A stretch of DNA of 49,378 bases, taken from contig CALFWL010000040.1 in NCBI GenBank assembly GCA_937928215.1, forward strand, positions 1 through 49,378, read 5' to 3'. Made by a program: the position numbers and the translations under genes. This document shows, one piece after another, positions 9,143 to 17,465 of this stretch. Within the stretch, counting starts at the first letter, position 1. Every line of letters starts with the position of its first letter. Below the pieces are notes generated by a model. It saw nothing but the letters and a program-made list of their open reading frames with translations. It was not told the DNA's origin and ran no database searches. This DNA comes from an uncultured Pirellulaceae bacterium (GTDB lineage Bacteria; Planctomycetota; Planctomycetia; Pirellulales; Pirellulaceae).

Positions 9143-9562
9143 ATGCCGCGGCAGTCGAAACCTTACCCGCGAAAACAAACCAAAAGCTGGTACTGCTCCA
9201 GCAATGGCTAGCAAGGTTCGTTAGGCAAAGACAAAGAAACGGCCTTCCAAAAGTTTCACGAACTGGTGGCCAAACGCGAATCCCGTGGTGGAGCGTTTAC
9301 GTCCATTTGCGAGCTGTCACAGGCTTATCTCGATTGGTGCGGGAAGAACCGCAAGGCTCGCACTTGCGACAATCATCTACGCTACCTCAAGAGCTTTGTC
9401 GGCCATGTCGGCAAGCGTCTTAAAATCGCCCAACTCCGGCAACACCATTTGCCCAAGTGGCTCGAAGAGCGACCGATCATCCGCGTTTCCTCAAGCATCG
9501 ACGCGGCTTTCAACGAAGTCACCGGTGCAACGAATTGGGCGTCACCTTCAGCGTCGTCCTGA
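9143..9562 (+). pseudogene. Tyrosine-recombinase (integrase) N-terminal remnant with internal stop
   Basis: Reading from the ATG at 9143 (GAGG upstream) gives MPRQSKPYPRKQTKSWYCSS, the typical N-terminus of planctomycete phage-type integrases, then a TAG at 9209-9211 (codon 23), after which the same frame continues with the expected LGKDKETAFQKFHEL segment and the SAM-like core-binding domain (AYLDWCGKNRKARTCDNHLR; HHLPKWLEERP). Homology fades near TNWA at about 9540. The whole catalytic domain with its R..H-x-x-R..Y residues is absent. An internal stop plus loss of the catalytic half make this a dead gene. It lies 107 bases past tRNA-Val, as expected for an element integrated there. Confidence 0.8.
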
Positions 9563-9741
9563 ACGATTAGCTCCGCGAGTTCATGACCAAGCTTCGATCC
9601 AAAACCGAAGCCCTGCAACAACTGCTCGAAAGGAGTGACGCCGCCAAAATAGAAAAGACCAAGACCCTGAAGGAAATCACCAAGCTGGAAAAACAGCAGA
9701 AGGAGCTGGAACACTACGACCGCGATGATCCAGTTGGCTGA
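9532..9741 (+). pseudogene. C-terminal fragment of a PglX-like (BREX) DNA methyltransferase
   Basis: A frame from 9532 reads VTFSVVLND, a TAG at 9568-9570, then LREFMTKLRSKTEALQQLLE and a Lys/Glu-rich coiled coil ending in KELEHYDRDDPVG before a TGA. From memory this matches the tail of planctomycete PglX-type adenine methyltransferases, where the coiled coil runs into a conserved YDRDVLYPLA stretch; here the match breaks exactly after YDRD. The catalytic methyltransferase part is absent. It is joined directly to the integrase remnant on its left and the ImmA/IrrE remnant on its right, which shows that deletions have stitched fragments together. It could alternatively be the tail of a related type IIG or type I methylase. 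Confidence 0.5.
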
Positions 9742-10168
9742 GCAATTTCATCGGTTGGAACAGGTCTGTGGTAACCCGAGGCCCTGCGCACTTTCGTCGG
9801 CGGAAGGATGCTCAGAGACGTTCCGCTACTCGGATGCGGAAAGACTTGCGCACCAGTTGCGGAAGTCTTACTCGCTAGGTGAGCGGCCTGCATGCTCGCT
9901 TCTATCCGTACTGGAAGAAGTGTGTCGGGTGAAAGTATTCCACCTGCCGTTCGAACGCTCGGGAACCGCTGCGTGTACGCTCAGCGATCGGTTCGGGGCA
10001 GCAATTTTGCTGAATTCAAACAATATCCGATGGCGGCGAAATTTTGACCTAGCTCATGAGTTGTTTCATCTTCTGACTTGGAACATATTCCGCCAGGGGG
10101 ATAGCTTAAAAGAGTCGTCCGAACAGGAAGAGAAGTTTGCCAATCCATTCCTTTCGCAGTCTGTTTGA
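9725..10168 (+). pseudogene. ImmA/IrrE-family metallopeptidase, truncated at both ends
   Basis: A 147-codon frame with the zinc motif HELFH (residues 111-115) inside FDLAHELFHLLTW, preceded by GAAILLNSNNIRWRRN, the hallmark of ImmA/IrrE peptidases that cut repressors and antitoxins. In related proteins the segment EQFHRLEQVCG follows an N-terminal HTH domain; here that domain is missing and the frame begins right at this point. At the other end EQEEKFAN, which should continue into the last helices of the domain, instead switches to unrelated PFLSQSV and stops. The HExxH core is intact, so residual expression cannot be excluded, but I regard it as a broken toxin-antitoxin or defence-associated gene. 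Confidence 0.7.
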
Positions 10169-10412
10169 TTCGAACTACTTTGTCGATCTGGACGATGGCG
10201 AGGCAGAATCACTTGCCTATTTGTTTTCTCAGCAAAACGACTTTTTAATCTCACCGGGAGACGCGATCACTTACAAAATCCTGGGAAACACAGGCAGAAC
10301 GGAGCAAGGCATTTCATTGGAAGAGATACTTCAGAAGGCCGGCTTGAGCCGAGATCTATCCTGGCCTTACACCAAAGAATTTCGCGAGAAGTATTCGCGG
10401 GACGGAAGCTAG
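10137..10412 (+). pseudogene. PIN-like toxin-associated protein, C-terminal fragment
   Basis: The 91-codon frame overlaps the end of the ImmA/IrrE remnant by 32 bases in another frame. From about 10155 it reads VDLDDGEAESLAYLFSQ, then SPGDAITYKILGNTGRTEQG and SLEEILQKAGLSRDL with an ending PYTKEFREKYSRDG. From memory this matches the C-terminal half of PIN-domain-like proteins encoded next to HTH-ImmA/IrrE genes in planctomycete defence loci (DDGEAE and GDA would be the metal-binding region). The N-terminal half is absent, so it is a fragment. The pairing order (ImmA, then PIN-like) is retained. Confidence 0.45.
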
Positions 10413-10471
10413 GATATGATTCAGGGGCGAGGGAAAAAGTAATATTACAATCGCGACCGAATCACAGGAAA

Positions 10472-10552
10472 ATTCTCAAATCAATCGACTCCATCACCGG
10501 CCTCCTAAAACGCAAGTTCTCAGAGCGCCGCATCATCTTTTGGTGCAAGTAA
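10472..10552 (+). pseudogene. PglZ N-terminal fragment (BREX)
   Basis: A short frame reads IDSITGLLKRKFSERRIIFW and then CK-stop. BREX PglZ alkaline-phosphatase-like proteins start with a closely similar segment ending in RIVFWYD, so this looks like the first ~27 codons of pglZ, cut off at a TAA (10550-10552). In BREX loci pglZ normally follows pglX, which is the order seen here. The fragment is short, so the call is tentative. Confidence 0.45.
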
Positions 10553-10565
10553 GTCTTCCAGCCGC

Positions 10566-10720
10566 TGGACAAAAGTGACGCTTGGCGAGTTCACATCACT
10601 CCAGCGTGGTCATGATCTTCCAGTCCAGAAACGCCGTGATGGAAGTGTGTCGATACTGGGATCGTTTGGCATCACGGGCTGGGATGACGAATCACCAGTG
10701 GTGGGAACGGGGGCATCGTT
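10566..10720 (+). pseudogene. HsdS (type I restriction specificity subunit) fragment
   Basis: From 10566 the frame reads WTKVTLGEFTSLQRGHDLP, then QKRRDGSVSILGSFGITGW and DDESPVVGTGASLA. This is the start of a target-recognition domain as found in HsdS proteins (L.RG.DLP..RR.G.VPILGS.G..G.HDE..V.GPG). After that point the conserved GRSG-type continuation is lost. The piece begins directly after the pglZ fragment with no gap that could hold a start region. Confidence 0.55.
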
Positions 10721-10826
10721 GGCCGCCAGTAAATCCAATCCCCGGGGCCTCTTTCTGCCCGAGCCGAAACGGCTGGTTGCGCGGTTCGCCGAGGGTCATT
10801 TCAATGTGATTCCTGAGATGGCGCCC

Positions 10827-10930
10827 GCTTGGTACCTTCGGAACAATTGGTGACGGTGCATTTGTTCCGAGTCCGTAAATTCGACAGAGATTTCAACGAT
10901 GGGCCGCCACTTAAAGTTCCGACGGTCCTT
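10827..10930 (+). repeat. Dispersed repeat family 2, copy A
   Basis: 104 bp that align without gaps to 17589-17692; I count 15 mismatches (about 86% identity). Conserved blocks include acaattggtga, gagtccgtaaattcgacag, aacgat and ggccgccacttaaagttccg. It sits between the hsdS and hsdR fragments, in the same orientation as copy B. It has no coding frame. Confidence 0.75.
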
Positions 10931-10935
10931 GGGGC

Positions 10936-11064
10936 CGAAACCAGAACGATCTTTACGTTCAGCTGGCCGACCACCGTTACCCACCAGTAGACCGAGATGA
11001 AGTGTGCAAAGAAATTTACGAACCAGCCGAAAACTACAAGAAGTATCGATCTTCGCAATCGTGA
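10936..11064 (+). pseudogene. HsdR (type I restriction helicase subunit) C-terminal fragment
   Basis: A frame from about 10936 reads NDLYVQLADHRYPPVDRDEV, CKEIYEPAENYKKYRSSQS and stops at 11062-11064. From memory, HsdR proteins end with a similar short helix pair (..PPV.RD.VY.EIFEQAENFKKY..). The rest of the helicase/nuclease is missing. It directly follows repeat copy A. Confidence 0.4.
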
Positions 11065-11165
11065 TGTCGGTTGGGTGAAATCCGACTTTTTCGCCAACGC
11101 ATAATTCTTCATCGCGATACCAAGGTCAACCCTGAGTACGAACAATTTCGAAGTGGGACAGGTCA

Positions 11166-12614
11166 ATGAAGAAGTTTATCGAATCCGCCTCCTCGATTGT
11201 TTTGCTGGCGACCCTGGTGACCCCACTCGTCGTCGCGGGTCAGGACGTACAGCCAAATTTTGTCTTCCTGTTGGTCGATGACCTGGGCTGGGGCGACATC
11301 GGTTGCTACGGGTCCGAGTTTTATGAGACTCCGCACATCGACCGACTCGCGAGTGAGGGAATGCGTTTTGGCAACGCCTATGCTGCGTGCACCGTTTGCT
11401 CCCCCAGTCGCGCAGCAATTTTGACCGGATGCTATCCCGCTCGTTTGAAATTGACGGATTGGATTACGGGACACCAGCGACCAAGGGCGAAGCTATCGGT
11501 GCCGAACTGGAAGATGAAGCTCGATCATGAACGCGTCTTATTGCCCGAAGCCTTGAAAGAGGCGGGCTACGCAACTGCGTTCTTCGGCAAATGGCATTTG
11601 ATGCCCAAGGGAGCAGCCGATTTCGATCAACATTATCCGACCAGCCACGGATTCGATTTGAATGTTGGCGGTTGCGAGTGGGGGCAGCCTGCCGGGCCCG
11701 GACGATATTTTTCCCCCTTTGGAATGCCTAACCTTGACGATGGTAAACCGGGCGACTTTCTGACGGACAAATTGACTGACGCCGCCGTGACCTTTTTGGA
11801 CTCAACCAAACGAGGCCAGCCGTTTCTGCTGTATTTTTCGTATTACACGTTGCACGGCCCGCTTATGTCTCCGCCGGAACTGACGGCCAAGTACAAGCAA
11901 AAGGCAAAGCGATTTGAAAACAGGAAGAATGAGCTTCTCGATCCCAAGCGTGCTGGAATGGTTGAAAGTTTGGACAACAGCGTCGGGCGGGTCCTAGCGA
12001 AACTTGTCGAACTTGGCATCGCGGGCGACACCGTTGTGATTCTGACCGGAGACAACGGCGGCAATTTCGAAGAAACGAGCGGTGGACTTCGTAACTTCAA
12101 AGGTTTTTCTCACGAAGGGGCAGTTCGTGAGCCGTGCGTTGTCAAATGGCCGGGCAAGACGACGGCGAACTCCAAGTGCGATGAAGTCGTGATCGGGACC
12201 GATTTCTATCCGACATTGCTGGAAATGGCGGGACTACCTCAACGCCCGGATCAGCATCAGGACGGAGTGAGCCTTGTCCCGCTGCTTGATGGGGCGTCAA
12301 CAGAACTCAACCGCGACGCCGTGTATTGGCATTACCCGCACTATCACCGCACGAATCCTTACGGAGCCATCCGGGAAGATGATTGGAAACTGATCGAGTT
12401 TTACGAGACCGGTGAACTCGAACTATACAATCTCCGATCTGATCCGTCAGAGAAAAGCAACTTGGCTCAAGCTGAACCGGATCGAGCCCAGCGATTGCTT
12501 AGAAAGCTGCGCGACTGGAGAGTGTCAGTTGATGCCCAGATGATGACCGACAATCCCACACACGATCCAGATCATGCGGACGAACGGATCAAAGACCGCC
12601 GGAACAAGTACTGA
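11166..12614 (+). CDS. Exported type I sulfatase
   Basis: 482 residues. An N-terminal signal peptide (IVLLATLVTPLVVAGQ) is followed by the sulfatase fold: metal ligands in FLLVDDLGWGDIG (D38, D39) and the formylglycine motif C-S-P-S-R at residues 78-82, with the maturation context AAILTG. Later GKWHL, ILTGDNGG and a C-terminal WKLIEFYETGELELYNLRSD are as expected. The Cys-type motif needs a formylglycine-generating enzyme encoded elsewhere. It should hydrolyse sulfate esters of extracellular, probably algal, polysaccharides in the periplasm; the substrate is not determinable by eye. AGG lies five bases before the ATG. It stands alone just after the decayed island. Confidence 0.93.
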   Translation: MKKFIESASSIVLLATLVTPLVVAGQDVQPNFVFLLVDDLGWGDIGCYGSEFYETPHIDRLASEGMRFGNAYAACTVCSPSRAAILTGCYPARLKLTDWITGHQRPRAKLSVPNWKMKLDHERVLLPEALKEAGYATAFFGKWHLMPKGAADFDQHYPTSHGFDLNVGGCEWGQPAGPGRYFSPFGMPNLDDGKPGDFLTDKLTDAAVTFLDSTKRGQPFLLYFSYYTLHGPLMSPPELTAKYKQKAKRFENRKNELLDPKRAGMVESLDNSVGRVLAKLVELGIAGDTVVILTGDNGGNFEETSGGLRNFKGFSHEGAVREPCVVKWPGKTTANSKCDEVVIGTDFYPTLLEMAGLPQRPDQHQDGVSLVPLLDGASTELNRDAVYWHYPHYHRTNPYGAIREDDWKLIEFYETGELELYNLRSDPSEKSNLAQAEPDRAQRLLRKLRDWRVSVDAQMMTDNPTHDPDHADERIKDRRNKY

Positions 12615-12817
12615 TGTTGCTCGCCATCGCAGCGAAAAAATAGAGGTCTCGATGGACGTTATCCATCAGATTCGATTGAGAAACTGCAAATCGAAGTAAT
12701 TCTCAAAAAAACGCCAAAGTGCAAAGTTGCGACGGCGCAGAGCCAACGAATTTGTGAGCTTCGAGCGTTTGCGTGATCATTTCATGCTGCTACTTTTCTT
12801 CCGTTTGATTGCCCGAC

Positions 12818-15800
12818 CTAAAAGTCTCGCAACGAGAATTTTACAAGATCGCTATCGCTTGTCGAAAGTCTCGTTGTGTCCATCAGTTCAAATCGCGACA
12901 AGACGCGTTTGAGCAGGTTCTCGGGTGACGATTGATTCCTGAGAGGTAGCTCAGGCACTGCATTTGCATCGTCCTCTATGTCTGTCGACTTGTGCAGCAA
13001 GGTGTAAAGTTCACCGGGGATGAGTAGCGCTTTGGCCGACAAGTTTTTCATCAGCTTCTTCGTCTGACGGATCGTTTTACCAAAAGCGGTTGGCTGATTT
13101 TCGGAAGAGCCTGTCATGACTTCTCCCGATTGGATCACAAAACAACACTCGCCGATTGGAATTCCCGAACCGTCAATCACGTCGGCGGTCAGTTGATCCA
13201 ACGAAGCCAGCAGGTCGTCCAGCTGTACGAACGAAACCAGCATCGATTCGTTATTGCACTCTTCGATGGTGCATCGTTTTTGTGCCACCGGAAATTTCTG
13301 CTGGAGTTGTTTCCAATAGTGCCTGACCTGCACGTCACCGACTCGATCAAGCAGGGAGTCGGCTTGTGTGTGCCGGATGGCCAGCAGGTGCAAATTGGAG
13401 ACGGCCACCAGTTGTTCGGTCTGTCGGATGTCGTCGGGGAAAAGCTTCTTGAACAGTGGGTGTCGTTGAGCCATTGCTGCGGTCATCGCATCAGTTCGAG
13501 TGTCGTTGCGAGCAAGCCGAACTAGGACCTCGACGTTCGATTGATTATCGACTTTGACACACGCAGGACCACTGCGGAGTTCGGGCAATGCTTGATGCGA
13601 AGCACCGCCAATCGCAAACACGGCTCGACTTTCAGACGCGTTCTGGGAGACATCCAGTTCGCCGGTCTTTTCCAACTGAGGCCCCGTGATTACATATTGA
13701 CCTTCGACCAGATCGACTCCCACATCAACGTGCTGCCCTTTCAGCAGACGATTCTGAGCCAACACGTGCGGGGCATGGTACGGGCCGCCGATGCACCAAG
13801 TTTTCAGTTGGATGTTGCGAATGTCTGGGTGAACACTGAAAATCATTTCAACGGTCTCGGCGAAATCGGTCTCGAATTCGAGGTTACACACTTTGCAGTG
13901 AGAGTGTGATTCGATCTGATCGATTGAGCGAATGTTGTCGGCGGCGATTTTGCAGACCGGGCAGATGATATCCCAGGAAAGATTCAATAATCCCGCCTCG
14001 ATGCTCGACCAGCAAACCTGAAGTGATTGTTCGTTCGAGCAGTTCAGTTTCGCCGCAAGCGTTAGAGGGCGAAGGCGAGCGGCGACGGGGTCAGCCAATT
14101 GTTGGATAAGATTGCCGAACCGCTCGGCCAGCACAATGTCTCCGAGTGCCCTCGCCAGCACGTCGACTCGTGCAGTGAGCCGTCTCTTCTGGCGGCGGCT
14201 GATTTTTGGCGGACCTTCGAATGGAACATCACAACCGAAGCGGCAGCTTTGATCATTGGCCAATCGCTCCAATCGCGGGTAGACCTTTTCAAGCGATCGG
14301 CGAATCAAAATATTGAACTGGATCGGCGCGAATAGCTTTCCAAACAGACCTCGTGGCTTAACCTGAAACCGGTGGAGCAAACGCGTTTTGTGGTCGGCCA
14401 GTGGATGCAGTTCGACGGTGCTGGTGACCCATTCGAAAGGGCCCAATTCGAATTCTCGCAGGATGCTCATTTCTCGTTCGCAGATCCATTGGAACGGATG
14501 CTCACGCCATTGAAAGCTCAGTCCGTTGAGTTTCGCTTCTGCAAAGATCTTCAAATGTTTTCCGGAATGGTCGTAACGGAACTCGGGGGCCGGAAGGCCA
14601 ATGGCGCGATTGAATCGATCGGTGTCGGACACCAATGGCCAAAGCTCTTTGGGGGTCGCGTCGAGCGTCCATTGAAAATCGTAGCGTTTCACGCTGGCGT
14701 CCGATGTATTGGGCGTCGCGGGATAGATTCTGATCGCCGCTGGTTGATCGTTCAGGATCAGTTGCACGTCGGCCAGCATTTCATCCGCATTCTGGTATCG
14801 CAGGTTCGGCTCTTTCTCCAACGCTTTCATGACGACGCTGTTGATCGCGTGGCTGATGTCCTTTCGCAAGAAGGTCAGCGGCATCGGCCGTTGGATTCGA
14901 TGCATCTCCGCCATCTCGGCTTGGCTTTTGGAATTAAAGGGTGGACGGCCGGCCAGCAAATGGTAGAGCGTGACTCCGGTGGAATAAACATCCGCCCGAG
15001 CGTCGATGGTGTCACTTCCCGAGTGTTGTTCCGGAGCCATGTAGGTCGGCGTGCCGAGCGTGGCATGTTGGCGGGTCATGGCGAGCGATTGGCTCTGATC
15101 GATATGCCTTGCCAGCCCGAAGTCAGTCAGTTTTGCGATAACGAAATCACCAAGATCTCCCGGCTGATCGATAGTATTGTTCGAGTTCTGAAAGGTGGCG
15201 ATCACATTGGCAGGTTTCACATCCCGGTGAATGACTCCTTTGGAGTGCATGGCCGAAAGTGCGGTAAGCAAGTCGGCGACGATGCGAAGAATCTGCTTGG
15301 CAGGAAGCTGCCTCAGCTGGGGTACGATCCTGTCAAGCGAAAACCCTTCGACGAACTCGCTGGCAATGAAAAAAATGCCGTGAAAGTCGCCGAACTCCAG
15401 ATGCCGAGTCACATTCTCGCATTTGATTTCTGCATGGAGTCTGGATTCTTTTTCAAAACGCCTGATCGCTTTGCTGTTGGAAACAAATTCGGGGCGAATC
15501 ATTTTCAAGGCAATTTGCGGATACCCACCGGCGGGGCCGTCCTTCTGCAAAGGCGTTGCTCGGAAGACGATTCCGGCTCCGCCTTCTCCGAGTTTTTGAA
15601 CGATTGTGTAGTTCGCAAACGTTTGCGGAAGGCGATTGGAGTCGAACCCGTCGTGAGGTTTGGAATCGGCGGGCAAAGCGGCTTCGGCTGAGTGCTCGAC
15701 AAACGACGAGCTTGGCGTCGACTGATGATCGCTTGCCATGTTGTCCGAACCCGAGGGCACTTCATCGGCATCGCCATGCGGCGCCCGATCCTCATCAGCT

Positions 15801-15910
15801 CGGGTTTCTTCGTCAGATGACATGTCTGAAATGCTTGTTCGAGTGAAGTCGGATGAAGTTGATGATGGGGATGAACCCCGGATGATGACCGATGAAGGCG
15901 GCGCAGTCAC
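12818..15910 (-). CDS. Ser/Thr protein kinase fused to DUF5939, zinc-ribbon and degenerate class III cyclase-like domain
   Basis: 1030 residues from a GTG at 15910 (an ATG at 15823 is an alternative; the first ~95 residues are acidic low complexity). Kinase domain about 101-390: GEGGAGIVF loop, Lys136 in ALKM, HRDVKPAN (228-235), DFG (263-265), APE (292-294). Residues ~405-560 match DUF5939, the SRPBCC-like domain of some adenylate cyclases (LWPLVSDTDRFNRAIGLP; VKPRGLFGKL). A zinc ribbon follows with Cys650/653/672/675, then the usual linker (WCIGGPYHAPHVLAQN). Residues ~838-970 align with the cyclase domain that normally ends such proteins, but the metal-binding Asp of the first motif is absent (LLAIRH) and the GDAVMA motif reads NNESMLVSF, so it should be catalytically dead. 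No membrane segment, so cytoplasmic. Kinase activity is expected; the C-terminal half is probably a sensor or scaffold. Confidence 0.88.
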   Translation of the reverse strand: MTAPPSSVIIRGSSPSSTSSDFTRTSISDMSSDEETRADEDRAPHGDADEVPSGSDNMASDHQSTPSSSFVEHSAEAALPADSKPHDGFDSNRLPQTFANYTIVQKLGEGGAGIVFRATPLQKDGPAGGYPQIALKMIRPEFVSNSKAIRRFEKESRLHAEIKCENVTRHLEFGDFHGIFFIASEFVEGFSLDRIVPQLRQLPAKQILRIVADLLTALSAMHSKGVIHRDVKPANVIATFQNSNNTIDQPGDLGDFVIAKLTDFGLARHIDQSQSLAMTRQHATLGTPTYMAPEQHSGSDTIDARADVYSTGVTLYHLLAGRPPFNSKSQAEMAEMHRIQRPMPLTFLRKDISHAINSVVMKALEKEPNLRYQNADEMLADVQLILNDQPAAIRIYPATPNTSDASVKRYDFQWTLDATPKELWPLVSDTDRFNRAIGLPAPEFRYDHSGKHLKIFAEAKLNGLSFQWREHPFQWICEREMSILREFELGPFEWVTSTVELHPLADHKTRLLHRFQVKPRGLFGKLFAPIQFNILIRRSLEKVYPRLERLANDQSCRFGCDVPFEGPPKISRRQKRRLTARVDVLARALGDIVLAERFGNLIQQLADPVAARLRPLTLAAKLNCSNEQSLQVCWSSIEAGLLNLSWDIICPVCKIAADNIRSIDQIESHSHCKVCNLEFETDFAETVEMIFSVHPDIRNIQLKTWCIGGPYHAPHVLAQNRLLKGQHVDVGVDLVEGQYVITGPQLEKTGELDVSQNASESRAVFAIGGASHQALPELRSGPACVKVDNQSNVEVLVRLARNDTRTDAMTAAMAQRHPLFKKLFPDDIRQTEQLVAVSNLHLLAIRHTQADSLLDRVGDVQVRHYWKQLQQKFPVAQKRCTIEECNNESMLVSFVQLDDLLASLDQLTADVIDGSGIPIGECCFVIQSGEVMTGSSENQPTAFGKTIRQTKKLMKNLSAKALLIPGELYTLLHKSTDIEDDANAVPELPLRNQSSPENLLKRVLSRFELMDTTRLSTSDSDLVKFSLRDF

Positions 15911-16394
15911 GCTGCGAAACTACGGACTGGGGTTTCTTCTAAAAAGTTAGTCGATCGTGGAGCTCCGAATGCCGTGATTGTATGACAAAAGGAAGATTCA
16001 TAAAACGAAGTCGATGCAAGTACTCGTGCGATTTCCAACTGGCAACGGTCAAGCAAGTGTTTGAGTAAAGCCTTTTCGGTCGTGAGGCGGCTGATGATTT
16101 CGGCATCGAGACACGCTCATTCGCCACTGCCGGAAAACCTTTTGAGATCGGCCACGGTTGCCAAGAACGGAGATTTCATTCTGCCCTAGCGCGTGGATTG
16201 CGAGAAAACTAAATTCTACTTTTTCCCAAAGATTGACCGGATTCACTGTCAACTTTTCTTAGAGCAATTTAGTTTTAGAAATCTACGGTGGCAGGCTGAC
16301 AGTGCGTGGCGGCCAATGCCAAGCCGTTCGTTGTGCTGACTCCGTTCTTGCAAGCATCGTGGAAGCCAAGCCGTTCTGCCCGTAAACTGTACGG
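15911..16394. other. Gene-free stretch between divergent kinase and lpxK
   Basis: About 480 bases between two divergent genes. The short open frames have no recognisable domains. Promoters for both genes should lie here but I see no clear consensus, repeat or hairpin. Confidence 0.5.
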
Positions 16395-17465
16395 ATGTTT
16401 GATCGCCAGCAACTGCTGAAAATTATTTCCGGCCAACGTAACGATGGAGTTGCCCGACTCGCTCGTGTCGCAATGCGCGTCCTGACGCCGGTATATCGAG
16501 CGGTCGTCGCGGTGAGGAATCGCGGTTTTGATAATGACGGTGGAGCAAGCGTTGGTAAACGGATTCGCCGAGCCGGCATTCCGGTGATCTCGGTCGGAAA
16601 CCTGACGACCGGTGGAACGGGCAAGACTCCGATGGTCATCTGGCTGGCTCAGTACCTGCGATCTCTTGATCAACGGGTCGTAATTATCAGCCGAGGCTAT
16701 CAAGGCAGCCAACACTCAGGTTCGGGACGCAATGATGAAGCACTGGAGATGGAGACTCGACTGCCCGACGTGCCTCATTTGCAGGATCCGGATCGATTTC
16801 GCATGGTCCGGATTGCCGTGGAGGAGCTTGAATCAGAAATCGCGTTACTGGATGATGGATTTCAGCATCGGCAGTTGCATCGTGATCTGGATATCGTGTT
16901 GATCGACGCGACCGAGCCCTTTGGTTACGGGCGGCTGTTGCCAAGCGGGCTGCTGCGAGAGCCGATCGATTCCTTGGCGCGAGCTGACTTGGTGGTGATC
17001 AATCGCTGCCAGTTAGTGAACGCGCAATCGATCGCGAAAATTGAAGCCAAGGTCCGTGCGGCCAATGCTGATGTGGCAGTCATCAAGGCCGAAACGGTAA
17101 CGCGAAAATGGGTGCAGCATGACGGCACGGAAACACCAATCGACCAGTTGAAGTTACCCGTGTTCGCTTTCTGCGGCATTGGCAATTCAACTGGGTTTAT
17201 TGGGACGTTGGACCGGTCTGCCGTTGAAGTCGTTGGAGAGCGAGCGTTCGAAGATCACCACGTTTATTCCCGCGAAGACCTCGATTCGCTTGCTAGTGCC
17301 GCACAAGCCGCAAACGCCAAGGCGCTGGTTTGCACGCATAAGGATTTGGTAAAAATCGGAGTGAATCGTTTTCAGGATCTGCCGATTTACGCTTTGTTGA
17401 TTGATTTGCAAATTATCTCGGGCGAGCAGCATCTGAAAGAACGCATCGACTCGGTCGTAGCTTGA
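16395..17465 (+). CDS. lpxK: Tetraacyldisaccharide 4'-kinase LpxK
   Basis: 356 residues, near the usual LpxK length. A P-loop of the LpxK type, GNLTTGGTGKTP (residues 68-79), follows GIPVISV, and the family signature LLDDGFQHRQLHRDLDIVLID-like region (around residues 155-175) is present, as is GYGRLLPSGLLREP. The enzyme phosphorylates the 4' position of the tetraacyldisaccharide precursor of lipid A at the inner face of the cytoplasmic membrane. Its presence means the organism makes lipid A and therefore an LPS-bearing outer membrane. It stands apart from other lipid A genes; the nearest neighbours are a divergent kinase and a convergent sulfatase-like gene. Catalysis-relevant residues appear intact. 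Confidence 0.93.
   Translation: MFDRQQLLKIISGQRNDGVARLARVAMRVLTPVYRAVVAVRNRGFDNDGGASVGKRIRRAGIPVISVGNLTTGGTGKTPMVIWLAQYLRSLDQRVVIISRGYQGSQHSGSGRNDEALEMETRLPDVPHLQDPDRFRMVRIAVEELESEIALLDDGFQHRQLHRDLDIVLIDATEPFGYGRLLPSGLLREPIDSLARADLVVINRCQLVNAQSIAKIEAKVRAANADVAVIKAETVTRKWVQHDGTETPIDQLKLPVFAFCGIGNSTGFIGTLDRSAVEVVGERAFEDHHVYSREDLDSLASAAQAANAKALVCTHKDLVKIGVNRFQDLPIYALLIDLQIISGEQHLKERIDSVVA

Larger units (their letters stand above)
9143..11064. mobile_element. Decayed defence island linked to tRNA-Val
   Basis: Seven gene pieces of defence or mobility type lie head to tail in about 1.9 kb: integrase N-terminus, PglX-like C-terminus, ImmA/IrrE core, PIN-like C-terminus, PglZ N-terminus, HsdS N-terminus and HsdR C-terminus. 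None is complete. The order pglX - (ImmA, PIN) - pglZ follows a BREX operon with accessory genes. A tRNA gene flanks the integrase end. I infer an integrative element that carried a BREX and/or type I restriction locus and then lost most of its DNA. The right-hand boundary is not defined; intact chromosomal genes resume with the sulfatase at 11166. Confidence 0.6.

Noticed and set aside
8963-11165. Attachment-site direct repeat of the tRNA-Val 3' end at the right side of the island
   Set aside because: I scanned up to the sulfatase start for the ggttcaagtcc...tcgtcc end of the tRNA and found no second copy; the right end of the island may be deleted.
14372-15691. 439-codon plus-strand frame
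   Set aside because: Entirely antisense to the kinase domain, whose motifs are unmistakable.
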